Shown: positions 8,518 to 17,552, counted from the stretch's first letter. The stretch is 64,000 nt of DNA from Lachnospiraceae bacterium (GCA_031280955.1 JAITGA010000037.1:41187-105186); one strand, 5' to 3'. A program made the numbers and translations. Notes: generated by a model not told the origin, from the sequence alone.

Positions 8518-9666
8518 ATGAAAAAAATCGCTATTTTGGGGTCAACCGGTTCTATTGGGACACAAACGCTTGAAATCGTGAGAAGTCATCCCGATGATTT
8601 GACGGTTACGGCTCTGGCTGCCAATACTAATATTGAGCAAATGGAAGCGCAAATCCGTGAGTTTGCTCCCGCATATGCAGCAATGGCTGATGAAAATGCC
8701 GCTCGTATTTTGCAGCAAAAGGTAGCAGATTTGCCGGTCAAGGTCTATGGCGGTATCGAGGGACTCATCGAACTGACGCAAATACCGCAGGTGGAGATGG
8801 TAGTGACTGCCATCGTCGGCATGATTGGACTAAGACCAACTATCGCCGCTATCCAAGCCGGGAAAGACATAGCTCTTGCCAACAAGGAAACCTTGGTAAC
8901 GGCAGGACATATCATCATGCCGCTGGTCAAAAAGCATGGGGTACGTTTGTTGCCTGTTGATAGTGAGCATAGTGCCATATTCCAATCGCTGGGCGGGGAA
9001 AAGAGGGAAGATGTCGCCAAAATCATCCTGACGGCATCAGGGGGTCCGTTTCGGGGGATGAAAACAGCGGAACTTCAAAAGGTGACTGCTTCGGCGGCTC
9101 TTTGTCATCCGACATGGAAGATGGGGGCGAAGATTACGATTGACTCTGCTACTTTGGTCAACAAGGGTTTGGAGGTAATCGAGGCTCGATGGCTCTTTGA
9201 TATCGAAGCTTCACAAATAGAGGTGGTAGTCCATCCCCAGAGTATCATTCACTCGATGGTGGAGTTCGTTGACGGTGCGGTTATTGCTCAATTGGGTCTG
9301 CCTGATATGAAACTGCCGATCAAATATGCCCTCTTTTATCCAAAGCGAAAGGCTCTACCGATGGGCGGTGTCGATTTTGCCGCATGGTCGGCTCTGACTT
9401 TCATGCCGCCTGATGCCGTGACTTTTCGGGGTTTGTCATTGGCATATGAGGCTTTGGCAGCAGGGGGGAGTATGCCGACGGTCTTTAACGCCGCCAATGA
9501 AAAAGTTGTTAGCTTGTTTTTGTCCGACAAGATAGGCTTTTTGCAAATATATGATATGATAGCAGGAGCGATGGCTTGCCATCGGGTAATCGAATCACCG
9601 ACAATAGAAGAAATCCTGGAAACAGAAGTCATGACTCATCAGTATGTGATGAGGTCAATGAGGTGA
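8518..9666 (+). CDS. dxr: 1-deoxy-D-xylulose 5-phosphate reductoisomerase
   Basis: 382 residues, standard length. It converts DXP to methylerythritol 4-phosphate with NADPH, so the organism uses the MEP pathway to make the isoprenoids used by UppS. The N-terminal Rossmann motif is ILGSTGSIGTQT. The NADPH/metal region has ALANKETLV and PVDSEHSAIFQ, and the flexible loop is ILTASGGPF followed by HPTWKMG. The region DSATLVNKGLEVIEA carries metal-binding residues. It is separated from cdsA by 57 bases and from rseP by 12. Confidence 0.97.
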   Translation: MKKIAILGSTGSIGTQTLEIVRSHPDDLTVTALAANTNIEQMEAQIREFAPAYAAMADENAARILQQKVADLPVKVYGGIEGLIELTQIPQVEMVVTAIVGMIGLRPTIAAIQAGKDIALANKETLVTAGHIIMPLVKKHGVRLLPVDSEHSAIFQSLGGEKREDVAKIILTASGGPFRGMKTAELQKVTASAALCHPTWKMGAKITIDSATLVNKGLEVIEARWLFDIEASQIEVVVHPQSIIHSMVEFVDGAVIAQLGLPDMKLPIKYALFYPKRKALPMGGVDFAAWSALTFMPPDAVTFRGLSLAYEALAAGGSMPTVFNAANEKVVSLFLSDKIGFLQIYDMIAGAMACHRVIESPTIEEILETEVMTHQYVMRSMR

Positions 9667-9678
9667 AAAGAGGTAATT

Positions 9679-10794
9679 ATGTCAACAATAATACTTTTCG
9701 TCCTTTTATTCGGGGTCATTGTCCTTGCCCATGAGCTGGGTCATTATCTGATAGGAAGAAAAAACGGTATTACCGTCACCGATTTCTTTATCGGGATGGG
9801 GCCGACGCTTTTTTCCTTTACCCGCAAAGGCACGAAGTTCTCCCTGAAGCTTTTGCCGCTTGGCGGGGCTTGTATTTTTGAGGGCGAAGTCGGCAATGAA
9901 GCCTTGGTCAAGGGTGGTCGTGATGAAGAGGAGCGGTGGGTTAACGATGAGCAGCAGGTAACGGATGATAATAAAGAGCTGTCCCCGGGTTCATTTCTGC
10001 GGGCAACGCCATTGGCACGGGCTTTAACCATCGCCGGAGGTTCACTTTTTAATTTTATCCTTGCCTATATAATAGGATTAGTGATTGTTGCCAATACGGG
10101 AATTGATTTGCCAATAGTGGGAGCAGTCACACCGGGAGGACAGGCAGAGGCGGCGGGGATAGTCGCCGGTGATGTCATCAAAAGGATAAACAATGAACGC
10201 ATAGATGTTTATCGGCAGATATTTTTCATTTCCTATACCAATCGTGGGGAAACGCTGGTTATTACCTATGAACGCGGCGGTGAAACACATGTAACTACGG
10301 TAAATCCCGCATATGATGAGGAACTGGGGCGGTATTTAATCGGGGTCAATGCCGTTGGCAACTATGCCAAAAGTGAGGGAATAGAAATCCTGCGGGATGC
10401 GTACTATGAGGTCAAATTTGGCTTTGTTTCAACGATAAAGAGCTTGATGATGGCATTCCAAGGACGACTGGGGCTTGATGATGTCGCCGGACCGTTAGGA
10501 ATCGCCACAATAGTCGGTGATACCTATGAAATGGCACGCCCTCACGGTGCTTTGGTGGTGGTCATGTCGCTTCTTAATATTGCTATGCTTTTGTCAGTGA
10601 ATTTGGCAATCATCAATCTGTTGCCATTTCCGGCTCTTGATGGTGGGCGATTGTTGTTTATATTGATCGAAGTGGTACGCGGCAAACCTGTTCCGCCGGA
10701 GCGAGAGGGACTAGTACATCTGGTGGGGATGTCAGCTTTGATATTGTTGATGGTGATAATGCTATACAACGATTTGATGCGGATATTTACTTGA
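9679..10794 (+). CDS. rseP: Site-2 (M50) membrane zinc metalloprotease RseP
   Basis: 371 residues. The first helix carries the zinc motif HELGH (residues 18-22) and the C-terminal membrane part has NLLPFPALDGGRLLF, which supplies the third metal-binding Asp. One PDZ domain (about residues 140-220) lies between them. The family cleaves transmembrane anti-sigma factors and leftover signal peptides inside the membrane. An acidic insertion near residues 75-105 (KGGRDEEERW onward) is normal for the Clostridia-type proteins. It ends the envelope cluster; a repeat-rich spacer follows. Confidence 0.95.
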   Translation: MSTIILFVLLFGVIVLAHELGHYLIGRKNGITVTDFFIGMGPTLFSFTRKGTKFSLKLLPLGGACIFEGEVGNEALVKGGRDEEERWVNDEQQVTDDNKELSPGSFLRATPLARALTIAGGSLFNFILAYIIGLVIVANTGIDLPIVGAVTPGGQAEAAGIVAGDVIKRINNERIDVYRQIFFISYTNRGETLVITYERGGETHVTTVNPAYDEELGRYLIGVNAVGNYAKSEGIEILRDAYYEVKFGFVSTIKSLMMAFQGRLGLDDVAGPLGIATIVGDTYEMARPHGALVVVMSLLNIAMLLSVNLAIINLLPFPALDGGRLLFILIEVVRGKPVPPEREGLVHLVGMSALILLMVIMLYNDLMRIFT

Positions 10795-10795
10795 A

Positions 10796-10950
10796 ATTTT
10801 GCAAAGCAAAATCTGTGTGCCGTCATTGCGTAAAACCTTAACCTAAGCCAGAAGAATGACATGCTTTTTTGTCATTCTTCAGCACTAAGGATTTTGCAAA
10901 GCAAAATCTGTGTGCCGTCATTGCGAGGAGTGAAACGACGAAGCAATCCA
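10796..10950. repeat. Dispersed repeat cluster downstream of rseP
   Basis: A 35-base segment starting ATTTTGCAAAGCAAAAT and ending GTCATTGCG is present twice, at 10796-10830 and 10891-10925. Between them is a perfect 11-bp stem (10851-10861 with 10870-10880, GAAGAATGACA / TGTCATTCTTC). The second copy continues into GAGGAG...GAAGCAATCC, the element seen again at 16545-16649 and 21841-21879. This is a REP/MITE-like family and may also act as a transcription end. Confidence 0.8.
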
Positions 10951-11027
10951 TATAAGCCAACACTATCTTCGTCATCACGACTGGAGGCGGAGTTGATAAT
11001 CGAAAACGCCAACTAGGAGGAATCACC

Positions 11028-12518
11028 ATGACCAACATCATCGCCAAAACCCATGACCGCACCCTTCACTATTTCATGAAAATCAGCGAAATTCCCCGCC
11101 GCTCCGGTCAAGAGGAAGCAATCGCCGCCTACCTTTGCAGCTGGGCGGAAGAAAGAGGCATGAAGTGGCGGCGCACCAGTGACATCATCAACGGCAAGCA
11201 AACTGCCAATGTTGTGATTTTTAAGGCAGCAACCAAAGGCTTTGAGGCTGAAAATACAGTAATACTACAAGCACACATGGATATGGTTTGTCAAAAGACC
11301 AAGGATTCACAGCATGATTTTGAAAAAGACCCGCTCCGTATCATTATTGATCAGGAAAAAGGGCTGATGAGTGCCGAGGGAACTACCTTGGGTGCTGATA
11401 ATGGAATCGGGGTCGCTTTCATATTGGCGATATTAGAAAGTGAGCAAATTAGCCATCCTGCCATCAATGCTCTCTTTACCAGTGATGAAGAAAATGGTAT
11501 GAGTGGGGCGATGGCGATAAGTGAGGAGTTTCTCGAGGGGACGAAGGGAAAGTACTTGATCAATATTGACTCCGGCGAAGAGGGAAGTCTGTGTGTCGGT
11601 TGTGCGGGAGGAATTGATGCAGTTTTTCGTCTCCCGCTTGTCTATGAGATTACCAACGAAGAGATGTCACTTATTCGTTTCGAGATATCGGGATTGATAG
11701 GCGGTCATTCAGGAACGGCGATTCACAAAAAACGTGCCAATGCCCACAAACTGGCAGCACGGCTCATGCAAATGATTTTCCTAGCTTGTAAGGAAGCTAG
11801 GTTGGTGGACTTCATTGGTGGTGACAAGCAAAATGTCATCACTAAGGAGGCGGCTTTTACCGTGGCTTGCCTACCGAAAAGAGCAGGGGAAATCATCGGG
11901 ATTGCCTCAGAAGCAAAGGCGATTTTTGCACATGAGTATGCAGGAATTGAACCATCACTAAAGCTCATAGCAACACAAACTGACAGTACTGTCACACAAG
12001 TACTCTCACAAGAATGCCGTGATCAATTCATGCGGGCTTTACTACTTATCCCCAATGATGTACAGGCGATGCATGGACAAATGGCAGGGATGGTGGAAAC
12101 ATCATGCAATCTCGGGATAGTTCGTATTGAAGCGTCACACATTTATTTTGTTTCATTTATCCGCAGTTTTCTTCGTAGTAAAAAGCTCTTCGTAGCTGCG
12201 CAAATGCGTTCATTGGCAGAACTTATCGGAGCTTCATTCAGTCTTGAAAATGATTTGCCCGGTTGGGAACCGCAGATGGATTCAAAGCTGCTTGCACGCT
12301 TTGAGTTAGCATATAATGAAGCCTTTGGCAGCTTGCCACAGGTGAAATCAGTCCATGCCGGCTTGGAGTGCGGTTATTTCTCCGAGAAATTCCCGACTAT
12401 GGCGATGATATCATGCGGACCTAATATCAGCGGCGCACATTCACCCGATGAGACCTTGGATATCAAAAGCACGGTACGGGTAATGGAGCTATTGATAAGG
12501 GTGTTGGCGATGAGATAG
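11028..12518 (+). CDS. pepD: Aminoacyl-histidine dipeptidase (PepD, M20 family)
   Basis: 496 residues, close to the usual ~485. It is a cytoplasmic zinc dipeptidase with broad Xaa-His activity. The M20C motifs are clear: LQAHMDMVCQ (metal His and Asp), LGADNGIGVA (bridging Asp), and FTSDEENGMSGA (catalytic Glu and metal Glu). The lid domain includes GLIGGHSGTAIHK, and the C-terminal metal His is in GAHSPDE. The start at 11028 has AGGAGG eight bases upstream. It is probably a single-gene unit. Confidence 0.95.
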   Translation: MTNIIAKTHDRTLHYFMKISEIPRRSGQEEAIAAYLCSWAEERGMKWRRTSDIINGKQTANVVIFKAATKGFEAENTVILQAHMDMVCQKTKDSQHDFEKDPLRIIIDQEKGLMSAEGTTLGADNGIGVAFILAILESEQISHPAINALFTSDEENGMSGAMAISEEFLEGTKGKYLINIDSGEEGSLCVGCAGGIDAVFRLPLVYEITNEEMSLIRFEISGLIGGHSGTAIHKKRANAHKLAARLMQMIFLACKEARLVDFIGGDKQNVITKEAAFTVACLPKRAGEIIGIASEAKAIFAHEYAGIEPSLKLIATQTDSTVTQVLSQECRDQFMRALLLIPNDVQAMHGQMAGMVETSCNLGIVRIEASHIYFVSFIRSFLRSKKLFVAAQMRSLAELIGASFSLENDLPGWEPQMDSKLLARFELAYNEAFGSLPQVKSVHAGLECGYFSEKFPTMAMISCGPNISGAHSPDETLDIKSTVRVMELLIRVLAMR

Positions 12519-12868
12519 TATTGGTAACTCTATAATTTAAGCAAATTCCACAATTTTCAAGGGTAATTTTTGGGTATTTGTTACCTTGTTTTAAGCTACG
12601 TTTTATAGTATGCTATTGTTACTTTAGTCATAGACCGTGAACAGTATCATACCAATCTGTTGTTTACTTGGGTATCTCTGAGAGAGATGCCCGCCTCTAT
12701 AGGCAGAGTTAAACATCACGCAAACACCTAGATATCTCTGCAAATCTTTACCTGCGGGTTCAGACACACTGAACTCGATATCAGATTTGATATCAAGCTT
12801 TCATGAAGTGTAAGTATTACCCCATTTGTAGTGTTTTATCGAGTGTTTTACCAAAGGAGCTTTTAATT
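12519..12868 (+). other. Intergenic region with several hairpins upstream of the PP2C-like/kinase genes
   Basis: No credible gene is seen. In order there is a possible weak promoter (TTGTTT, 17 bp, TATGCT near 12588-12616), a hairpin GGGTATCTCT-gag-AGAGATGCCC (12670-12692, one G-U pair), a short stem GCCT/AGGC beside it, and GTTCAG-acaca-CTGAAC near 12758-12774. This could be a structured 5' leader of the downstream genes. I could not match it to a known riboswitch class. Confidence 0.35.
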
Positions 12869-13636
12869 GTGAAAATTCTGTCCGCTGTGTCGTGGAGTAA
12901 TAATGATGACGGAAATAACAATAGAGTCAATCGCACATCACTTTTGTTGCGACATACAGATTGCCGCCGTGGTTCATTGTTAGTAGCGATGTTATGTCAC
13001 GGCGGTCAAAACGATGGGGGGATGGGTATTGAAGACCCGATGCTGATTGCCACCGGTTATTTAGTTGAACAAGTGAAGCTTTGGTATGAACATAATTATT
13101 TGCAAATTATTTATCGTAATAAACCGCTTAGTTATATCAAAAACAGTTTGTGTTCATTATTGAGAGTTACAGAACAAGATTTATGGGAATATCTACTGCA
13201 TGAAAATACGAGGAGAGAGCAATGTGAGTTGGGGATAGGGTTCTCAATAATGATAATTTGGCGAAGAAAATACATTACTTTGCAATCTGGTGAAGCGAAA
13301 ATACGCTTGTTCAAGTCACGACCTCGCAATTCTTTCGTTGACCGACTCAGTCAACTCAGCTCATCAAAACGCTCACGTTTGTTGACCATGAGGAAGAAAA
13401 AAGTGAAACGAGGTAGGCATATACTCACCCCAAACATCATCCACAAAGGAAGTCTGCGGCGGGGAGTGGGGTTCTTGATATCTGACAGCGGCTTTGGTAA
13501 GAGGCTAAGCCTCAACAAACTAGAAGAGGCATTAAATCCTGTCGAGCTAAGAAGTGAATCACAAATCAGTAAGCGTTTGGCAGCAATTGCCGCAGTCAGC
13601 AACGACAACACGGCGATATACCTCAAAGGGAGGTGA
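12869..13636 (+). CDS. PP2C-like phosphatase-fold protein, degenerate
   Basis: About 255 residues from GTG 12869, which has AAAGGAG nine bases upstream; the ATG at 12803 has no ribosome binding site. The layout resembles bacterial PP2C phosphatases: an N-terminal strand with NNDDGNNN, then LLVAMLCHGGQNDGGMG where a PP2C has VADGMGG, a later FLISDSGFGKRLS like the SDG motif, and a C-terminal DNTAIYLK like DNITVIV. Metal-binding Asp residues look altered or displaced, so activity is doubtful. It directly precedes a Ser/Thr kinase gene, the usual neighbour of a PP2C. The fold call is inference from motif order; some positively charged loops are unusual. Confidence 0.55.
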   Translation: MKILSAVSWSNNDDGNNNRVNRTSLLLRHTDCRRGSLLVAMLCHGGQNDGGMGIEDPMLIATGYLVEQVKLWYEHNYLQIIYRNKPLSYIKNSLCSLLRVTEQDLWEYLLHENTRREQCELGIGFSIMIIWRRKYITLQSGEAKIRLFKSRPRNSFVDRLSQLSSSKRSRLLTMRKKKVKRGRHILTPNIIHKGSLRRGVGFLISDSGFGKRLSLNKLEEALNPVELRSESQISKRLAAIAAVSNDNTAIYLKGR

Positions 13637-13751
13637 CCCCACCTTTATTGGGGAGGGGTAGCTTTGCACTTTATCTTAGTAGAAGGTGATTTTCTTTTCT
13701 TTAGGTAGAAAGTTCGCTTGTTTAGAATTTCACATCGGAGAAAGACAGATT

Positions 13752-15182
13752 ATGAGGAAAGTGGTACTTAGTAAGAGGTATGAGTTGATTCGGGAAATCG
13801 GGCGTGGTGGCTGTGGTCATGTCTATCTGGCTTATGACCGCCATCTTCGCCATCAAGTTGCAATCAAACAGATTACCGGCATGAACACCGAGGGAGGGAC
13901 GATACTTTGGCATGAAACCAATGTTCTCAAGCGGCTGGAACATCACACTCTGCCGAAAGTATATGACTTTTTGACTGATGAAAGCGGCCAATACATGGTC
14001 ATCGAATACGTGCGTGGCATCACGCTGGCAGATTACATCAAGGAAAAAGGAGTAATGTCGTACTCGGAGGCTTTGGTTTTACTAAATAAACTAATCGAGG
14101 CAGTTATTTATCTGCACTCGTTCATTCCCCCGATTGTCCACTCTGACTTGAAACCGGAGAACATCATCATAATGGGGGATGGACAAATCAAGTTGATAGA
14201 TTTTGGTACTGCTTTTATCCGTTATGATAAAAGTGTACGCTCTTACATCGCAGGAACGCCGGGCTTTTCCGCTCCCGAGCTTATGAAAAGCCGGGGTATA
14301 GCTGAGGAAACAGCTGATATCTATAGTCTGGGAGCAATCTTTTACTTTATCTTAGGTGGTAAAAGAGGGACAAGAAAGAATGTCAGGAAATTCAGGAAAG
14401 ATGGAGTAATAACGTGTCGGGAAATACCTCGAGGTATAATCAAAATTATTCGTCGGGCGATGATGAATGACAAAGATAAGCGATATCAGAGTATTCATGA
14501 ATTGGCAAATGCTCTGAGGGATTTTCGTTTTCGTGAGAAACGACAGATTATCGGGCAAATAATACGGCAAATGGTGAGATTGGTCACACTATTGGTACTT
14601 TTTTTAGCAGGAGTGATGATGTTAAATAAAGGATTTCTAGATGTATCCCCCTTATTTGCCGGGACGAAACAGATATGGCAGCTTGGCGGTGATGAAGCTC
14701 TAAGCGACATGGCAGGTTTTATCTTGCAACTATCAGGACTATGTCTGATTCTGGCTTCACTCTACTTTTTTATGATTAGTGGCAAAAAGAGAAGGCAAAA
14801 CATTAAATCTATTAAAAGCATTCACTTAACTGCTAAAAAAGCACAGGGATTATGGACAATTCTGTTGTTTGTCGCTGCACTTTTTGCAATGGCGATGGTG
14901 AAGAATGAGCTGCACGCACAGGCGGCAGAGTGGGATAGTACACAGATAGAAAATGAAGCGATTGAATTGCCGGTTTTCATCCGTGAGCATCATGGTGTAA
15001 AGGTTTTGGTGCAGGATGGTTCTGTTTACTATCCGGAACGTGATATCATCATCGAAATACCACTCGACCAGTTGCCAAGGAGCAAGGATATGACGTTAAG
15101 GGTGATGGTTGAATGTCATGAGGAAAGTCTGAGCAGTCGTGAGTTTATCATTCATGTTAAAGAAGGGAATTTTACGGAGTAA
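13752..15182 (+). CDS. Membrane Ser/Thr protein kinase (Hanks type)
   Basis: 476 residues from ATG 13752, with GGAG at 13737. Residues 10-270 are a complete kinase domain: glycine loop IGRGGCGHVY, VAIK with Lys39, HSDLKPEN (Asp132), DFG (150-152) and SAPE. The catalytic loop has HSD instead of HRD, so it is a non-RD kinase. Two or three hydrophobic spans follow (about 293-312, 340-360, 385-402) and then an extracytoplasmic tail of ~75 residues that is probably beta-rich. There are no PASTA repeats, so it differs from PrkC/StkP. The preceding PP2C-like gene is its likely partner. Confidence 0.9.
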   Translation: MRKVVLSKRYELIREIGRGGCGHVYLAYDRHLRHQVAIKQITGMNTEGGTILWHETNVLKRLEHHTLPKVYDFLTDESGQYMVIEYVRGITLADYIKEKGVMSYSEALVLLNKLIEAVIYLHSFIPPIVHSDLKPENIIIMGDGQIKLIDFGTAFIRYDKSVRSYIAGTPGFSAPELMKSRGIAEETADIYSLGAIFYFILGGKRGTRKNVRKFRKDGVITCREIPRGIIKIIRRAMMNDKDKRYQSIHELANALRDFRFREKRQIIGQIIRQMVRLVTLLVLFLAGVMMLNKGFLDVSPLFAGTKQIWQLGGDEALSDMAGFILQLSGLCLILASLYFFMISGKKRRQNIKSIKSIHLTAKKAQGLWTILLFVAALFAMAMVKNELHAQAAEWDSTQIENEAIELPVFIREHHGVKVLVQDGSVYYPERDIIIEIPLDQLPRSKDMTLRVMVECHEESLSSREFIIHVKEGNFTE

Positions 15183-15335
15183 TGGAATATGGATTAACAG
15201 AATATAGTAACAATATTGTATCTGTAAGCAAAGCGGGTTATAATTTGTTATTGAACACACTTTCAATGAAGGAAGATTTTGTGGGAAGAGTGTGTTAGTT
15301 TATAGGGCATGAGATAGTTGACAAAGGAGATGAAG

Positions 15336-16496
15336 ATGGATTTTTCAAAAGTGACATATTACCTCGATTCGCTCGCCGATATCGGGATTGCAGGAACAGA
15401 TTTAGCTATTTACCACAGGGGAGAGCCTGTTTATCGTCATCATACCGGCTTCGCAGATATTGAAACCCGCCGCCCCATTACTGCTGATACTCTCTATGCA
15501 ATTTACTCAATGACCAAGATAGTGACTTGTGTAACGGCACTGCGTCTTTATGAAAGAGGAGCATTTTTGCTGAATGACCGCTTGGCGGATTATTTACCTG
15601 AGTTTGCAAAGATGATGATTAAATCGACGGGTGAGGACGGGGCTACAATAGAAGAGGAAGCCAAAAATCCGATACGGATTGTAGATCTCTTTACGATGTC
15701 ATCAGGACATTCATATGATTTTTCTTCACATGTCGATGCCTTGGGAAAGAAGACCAAGGGTAATTATACTTTGCGGGAAATGGTGACGGAACTGGCAAAA
15801 GAACCGCTTCTCTTTGAGCCGGGAACGCACTGGAGTTATGGCGTGAGCCACGATATCCTCGGAGTGCTGGTTGAGGAGATATCGGGGAAGAGTTTGGGGG
15901 AATTATTCCATGAACAGATTTTTGCCCCCTTGGGAATGGAAGATACATTCTTCAAAATACCCAAGGATAAACAAGCGCGGTTGGCGAAGTGTTATACATT
16001 TGACGAGAAAACAAGGACACATCGCTTGGCAGAGTCGCTGATAGCTTATTTTGATTATGCGAGTGAGTACTATCTATCTGAAGATTTCGTTCACGAAAAT
16101 GCGGGTGGCGGTTTGGTGTCGAGTGTGGATGATTATGCGATATTTGCAAATGCGCTTTGCAACGGCGGTACTGCCACCAACGGTTATAAGCTTCTGGGGA
16201 AAAGTACTGTTGATTTAATGCGAACTAACCATCTTGATGATGTCAGAGTAAAGGATTATAGCTGGGATGCGCACAGCGGATATGGCTATGGTCTGGGTGT
16301 CCGCACGATGATAGACCGTGCTTTCGGTGGCAGCAACAGCGCGATCGGTGAGTTCGGATGGTCGGGAATGTTGGGAACATACGTTCTTTGCGACCCTACT
16401 CATGAACTGACTTATGTATATGCACAGCAGCTTTTACCCAGTAAGGAAGAGATAGTCGCTCCGCGGCTTAGGAACATTATCTATGGGTGCTTGTGA
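15336..16496 (+). CDS. Serine hydrolase of the beta-lactamase/esterase family
   Basis: 386 residues from ATG 15336, best placed after GGAG at 15326; ATG 15330 is an alternative. It has the class C beta-lactamase/penicillin-binding fold: the nucleophile motif SMTK (in IYSMTKIVTC), a second motif WSYGVSHDILG containing Tyr-Gly-Val-Ser, and a C-terminal GEFGWSGMLGTY segment in the place of the KTG-type strand. No signal peptide is visible, so it is likely a cytoplasmic esterase or peptidase (EstB/LpqH-like) rather than an antibiotic resistance enzyme. Substrate unknown. Confidence 0.85.
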   Translation: MDFSKVTYYLDSLADIGIAGTDLAIYHRGEPVYRHHTGFADIETRRPITADTLYAIYSMTKIVTCVTALRLYERGAFLLNDRLADYLPEFAKMMIKSTGEDGATIEEEAKNPIRIVDLFTMSSGHSYDFSSHVDALGKKTKGNYTLREMVTELAKEPLLFEPGTHWSYGVSHDILGVLVEEISGKSLGELFHEQIFAPLGMEDTFFKIPKDKQARLAKCYTFDEKTRTHRLAESLIAYFDYASEYYLSEDFVHENAGGGLVSSVDDYAIFANALCNGGTATNGYKLLGKSTVDLMRTNHLDDVRVKDYSWDAHSGYGYGLGVRTMIDRAFGGSNSAIGEFGWSGMLGTYVLCDPTHELTYVYAQQLLPSKEEIVAPRLRNIIYGCL

Positions 16497-16544
16497 GGGT
16501 ATACGGATAATCCTTTCACTCCTCATGATGAAATGTCACGGTAT

Positions 16545-16649
16545 CGTCATTGCGAGGAAGGAATGCAGTTTTTGCATTTCTGACGAAGCAATCCACGTAT
16601 TACACTATTAGTGGATTGCTTCGGTATATAAAATCGCCTCGCAATGACG
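16545..16649. repeat. ~105-bp imperfect palindrome made of two inverted dispersed-repeat units
   Basis: The left arm begins CGTCATTGCGAGG (16545-16557) and ends GAAGCAATCCAC (16585-16596). The right arm mirrors it: GTGGATTGCTTC (16611-16622) to CCTCGCAATGACG (16637-16649). The arms contain different inner sequences and a 14-base centre. Single units occur at 10911-10950 and 21841-21879. It is a REP/BIME-like mobile repeat that could fold into a long RNA stem. Confidence 0.85.
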
Positions 16650-16730
16650 AGTAAGAGGGAACAGTTATCTTCAATAAAATGATAGGTAAATTGACTGGCA
16701 AATCCACTGGCAAATTCTCAAAACTTTCCC

Positions 16731-16759
16731 TTGATTTTTTCCTCGAAATATGGTATAAA
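16731..16759 (+). promoter_or_regulatory. Predicted promoter of a candidate non-coding RNA
   Basis: TTGATT (16731-16736) and TATAAA (16754-16759) with a 17-bp spacer. No gene start lies within 500 bases downstream, so the transcript would begin with a long untranslated region. Confidence 0.55.
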
Positions 16760-16765
16760 TAATTC

Positions 16766-17157
16766 CATAAGGTGCTATCTACAGCACGGACAATCTGTAC
16801 CGGAAGGAGGGTAGTCTACAGTTCTAATAACAGCAGTTTCTATGACTATATTTGTTTAAGCTGCAGTTACAAAACCAAATAATCAATAACATTTCTTACA
16901 TATTCTTTCTCTTGTTGTCGAGTGTTTATGGTTAGATAGTATAACCGATTAAATATTAGCGGCACATCTGACTATTCTGGTAAGAAGTCTTACAAGCATC
17001 TAATATATACGTATAATCGTTAATAGAAGATATAACGATGCCTTGTCATTGATTTTCGGTTTATAAATTCACACAGGTTTATCAGCACATATGTACATGT
17101 TCGTTGCATCTTTAGTTGTCATCTGCAAAAAAGCAGGCGATAACAACTTGGTTTTTG
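16766..17157 (+). ncRNA. Candidate ~390-nt structured RNA or attenuated leader
   Basis: The stretch between a promoter at 16731-16759 and a terminator-like hairpin at 17115-17157 has no credible reading frame. Near its 5' end are the hairpin GTGCT-atctac-AGCAC and a CTGTA/TACAG stem that encloses GGAAGGAGGG, a sequence resembling a ribosome binding site. The rest is AT-rich. It does not resemble tmRNA, RNase P RNA or 6S RNA in its conserved parts. It may be a free small RNA or a leader controlling the 71-residue gene at 17294. Confidence 0.35.
17115..17157 (+). terminator. Intrinsic-terminator-like hairpin
   Basis: AGTTGT-C-ATC-TGC (17115-17127) pairs with GCA...GAT-A-ACAACT (17134-17149) with one mismatch and a small bulge around an A-rich loop, followed by TTGG and five T. 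It lies 137 bases before the next start codon, so it could end the candidate RNA or attenuate the downstream gene. Confidence 0.5.
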
Positions 17158-17293
17158 CAATAAAATTTTGGCAATTCCCACCAAAACAGTTTCTTTTTTC
17201 CTATAGTTAATTGCTATGTTTACAGAAGCTGTATTTGACATATATCACGGGAGCCTTTTGGTCAAACCGGGAATATGCCGGAAAGGAGGTTGT

Positions 17294-17509
17294 ATGTCTG
17301 AAACTGACGAAAGAGCTTTGGTTATCATAGCGAACTTACAATCGTTCAGCGATAGGGGAATCACACTTTACCTAAACGGAAAAGAGTCAAATCCTGTTGA
17401 GATTGCTGAATGTTTTGTAAACGAAGATACAATGTATATGCCTGATTATGTCATTGATGAAACGGGAACAATCAGAGAAGTCAGATATGACAGGGTAGTT
17501 TATCAGTAA
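17294..17509 (+). CDS. Small hypothetical protein (71 aa)
   Basis: Starts at ATG 17294 after a strong AAAGGAGG at 17282. The protein begins MSETDERALVIIANLQ and is acidic, with alternating hydrophobic positions that suggest a small alpha/beta domain; it ends in REVRYDRVVYQ. No signal peptide, membrane span or metal-binding cluster is visible and I do not recognise the family. It is followed by a strong bidirectional terminator and preceded by an unusually long untranslated region. Confidence 0.7.
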   Translation: MSETDERALVIIANLQSFSDRGITLYLNGKESNPVEIAECFVNEDTMYMPDYVIDETGTIREVRYDRVVYQ

Positions 17510-17552
17510 GTACTTTAGTATCGCTTTGCTCTACAATTTACTAATTGGTTGA

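Noticed and set aside
12660..12780. Cyclic-di-GMP riboswitch
   Set aside because: Some short motifs looked similar (cacgcaaa, gcggg) but the conserved core order and tetraloop/receptor parts are not there.
15318..16496. Serine hydrolase as a secreted class C beta-lactamase resistance gene
   Set aside because: No signal peptide and the third motif is not KTG, so only the fold family is supported.
16545..16649. Long palindrome as a simple intrinsic terminator
   Set aside because: No T tract follows and single units of the same sequence occur elsewhere, so it is better described as a dispersed repeat.
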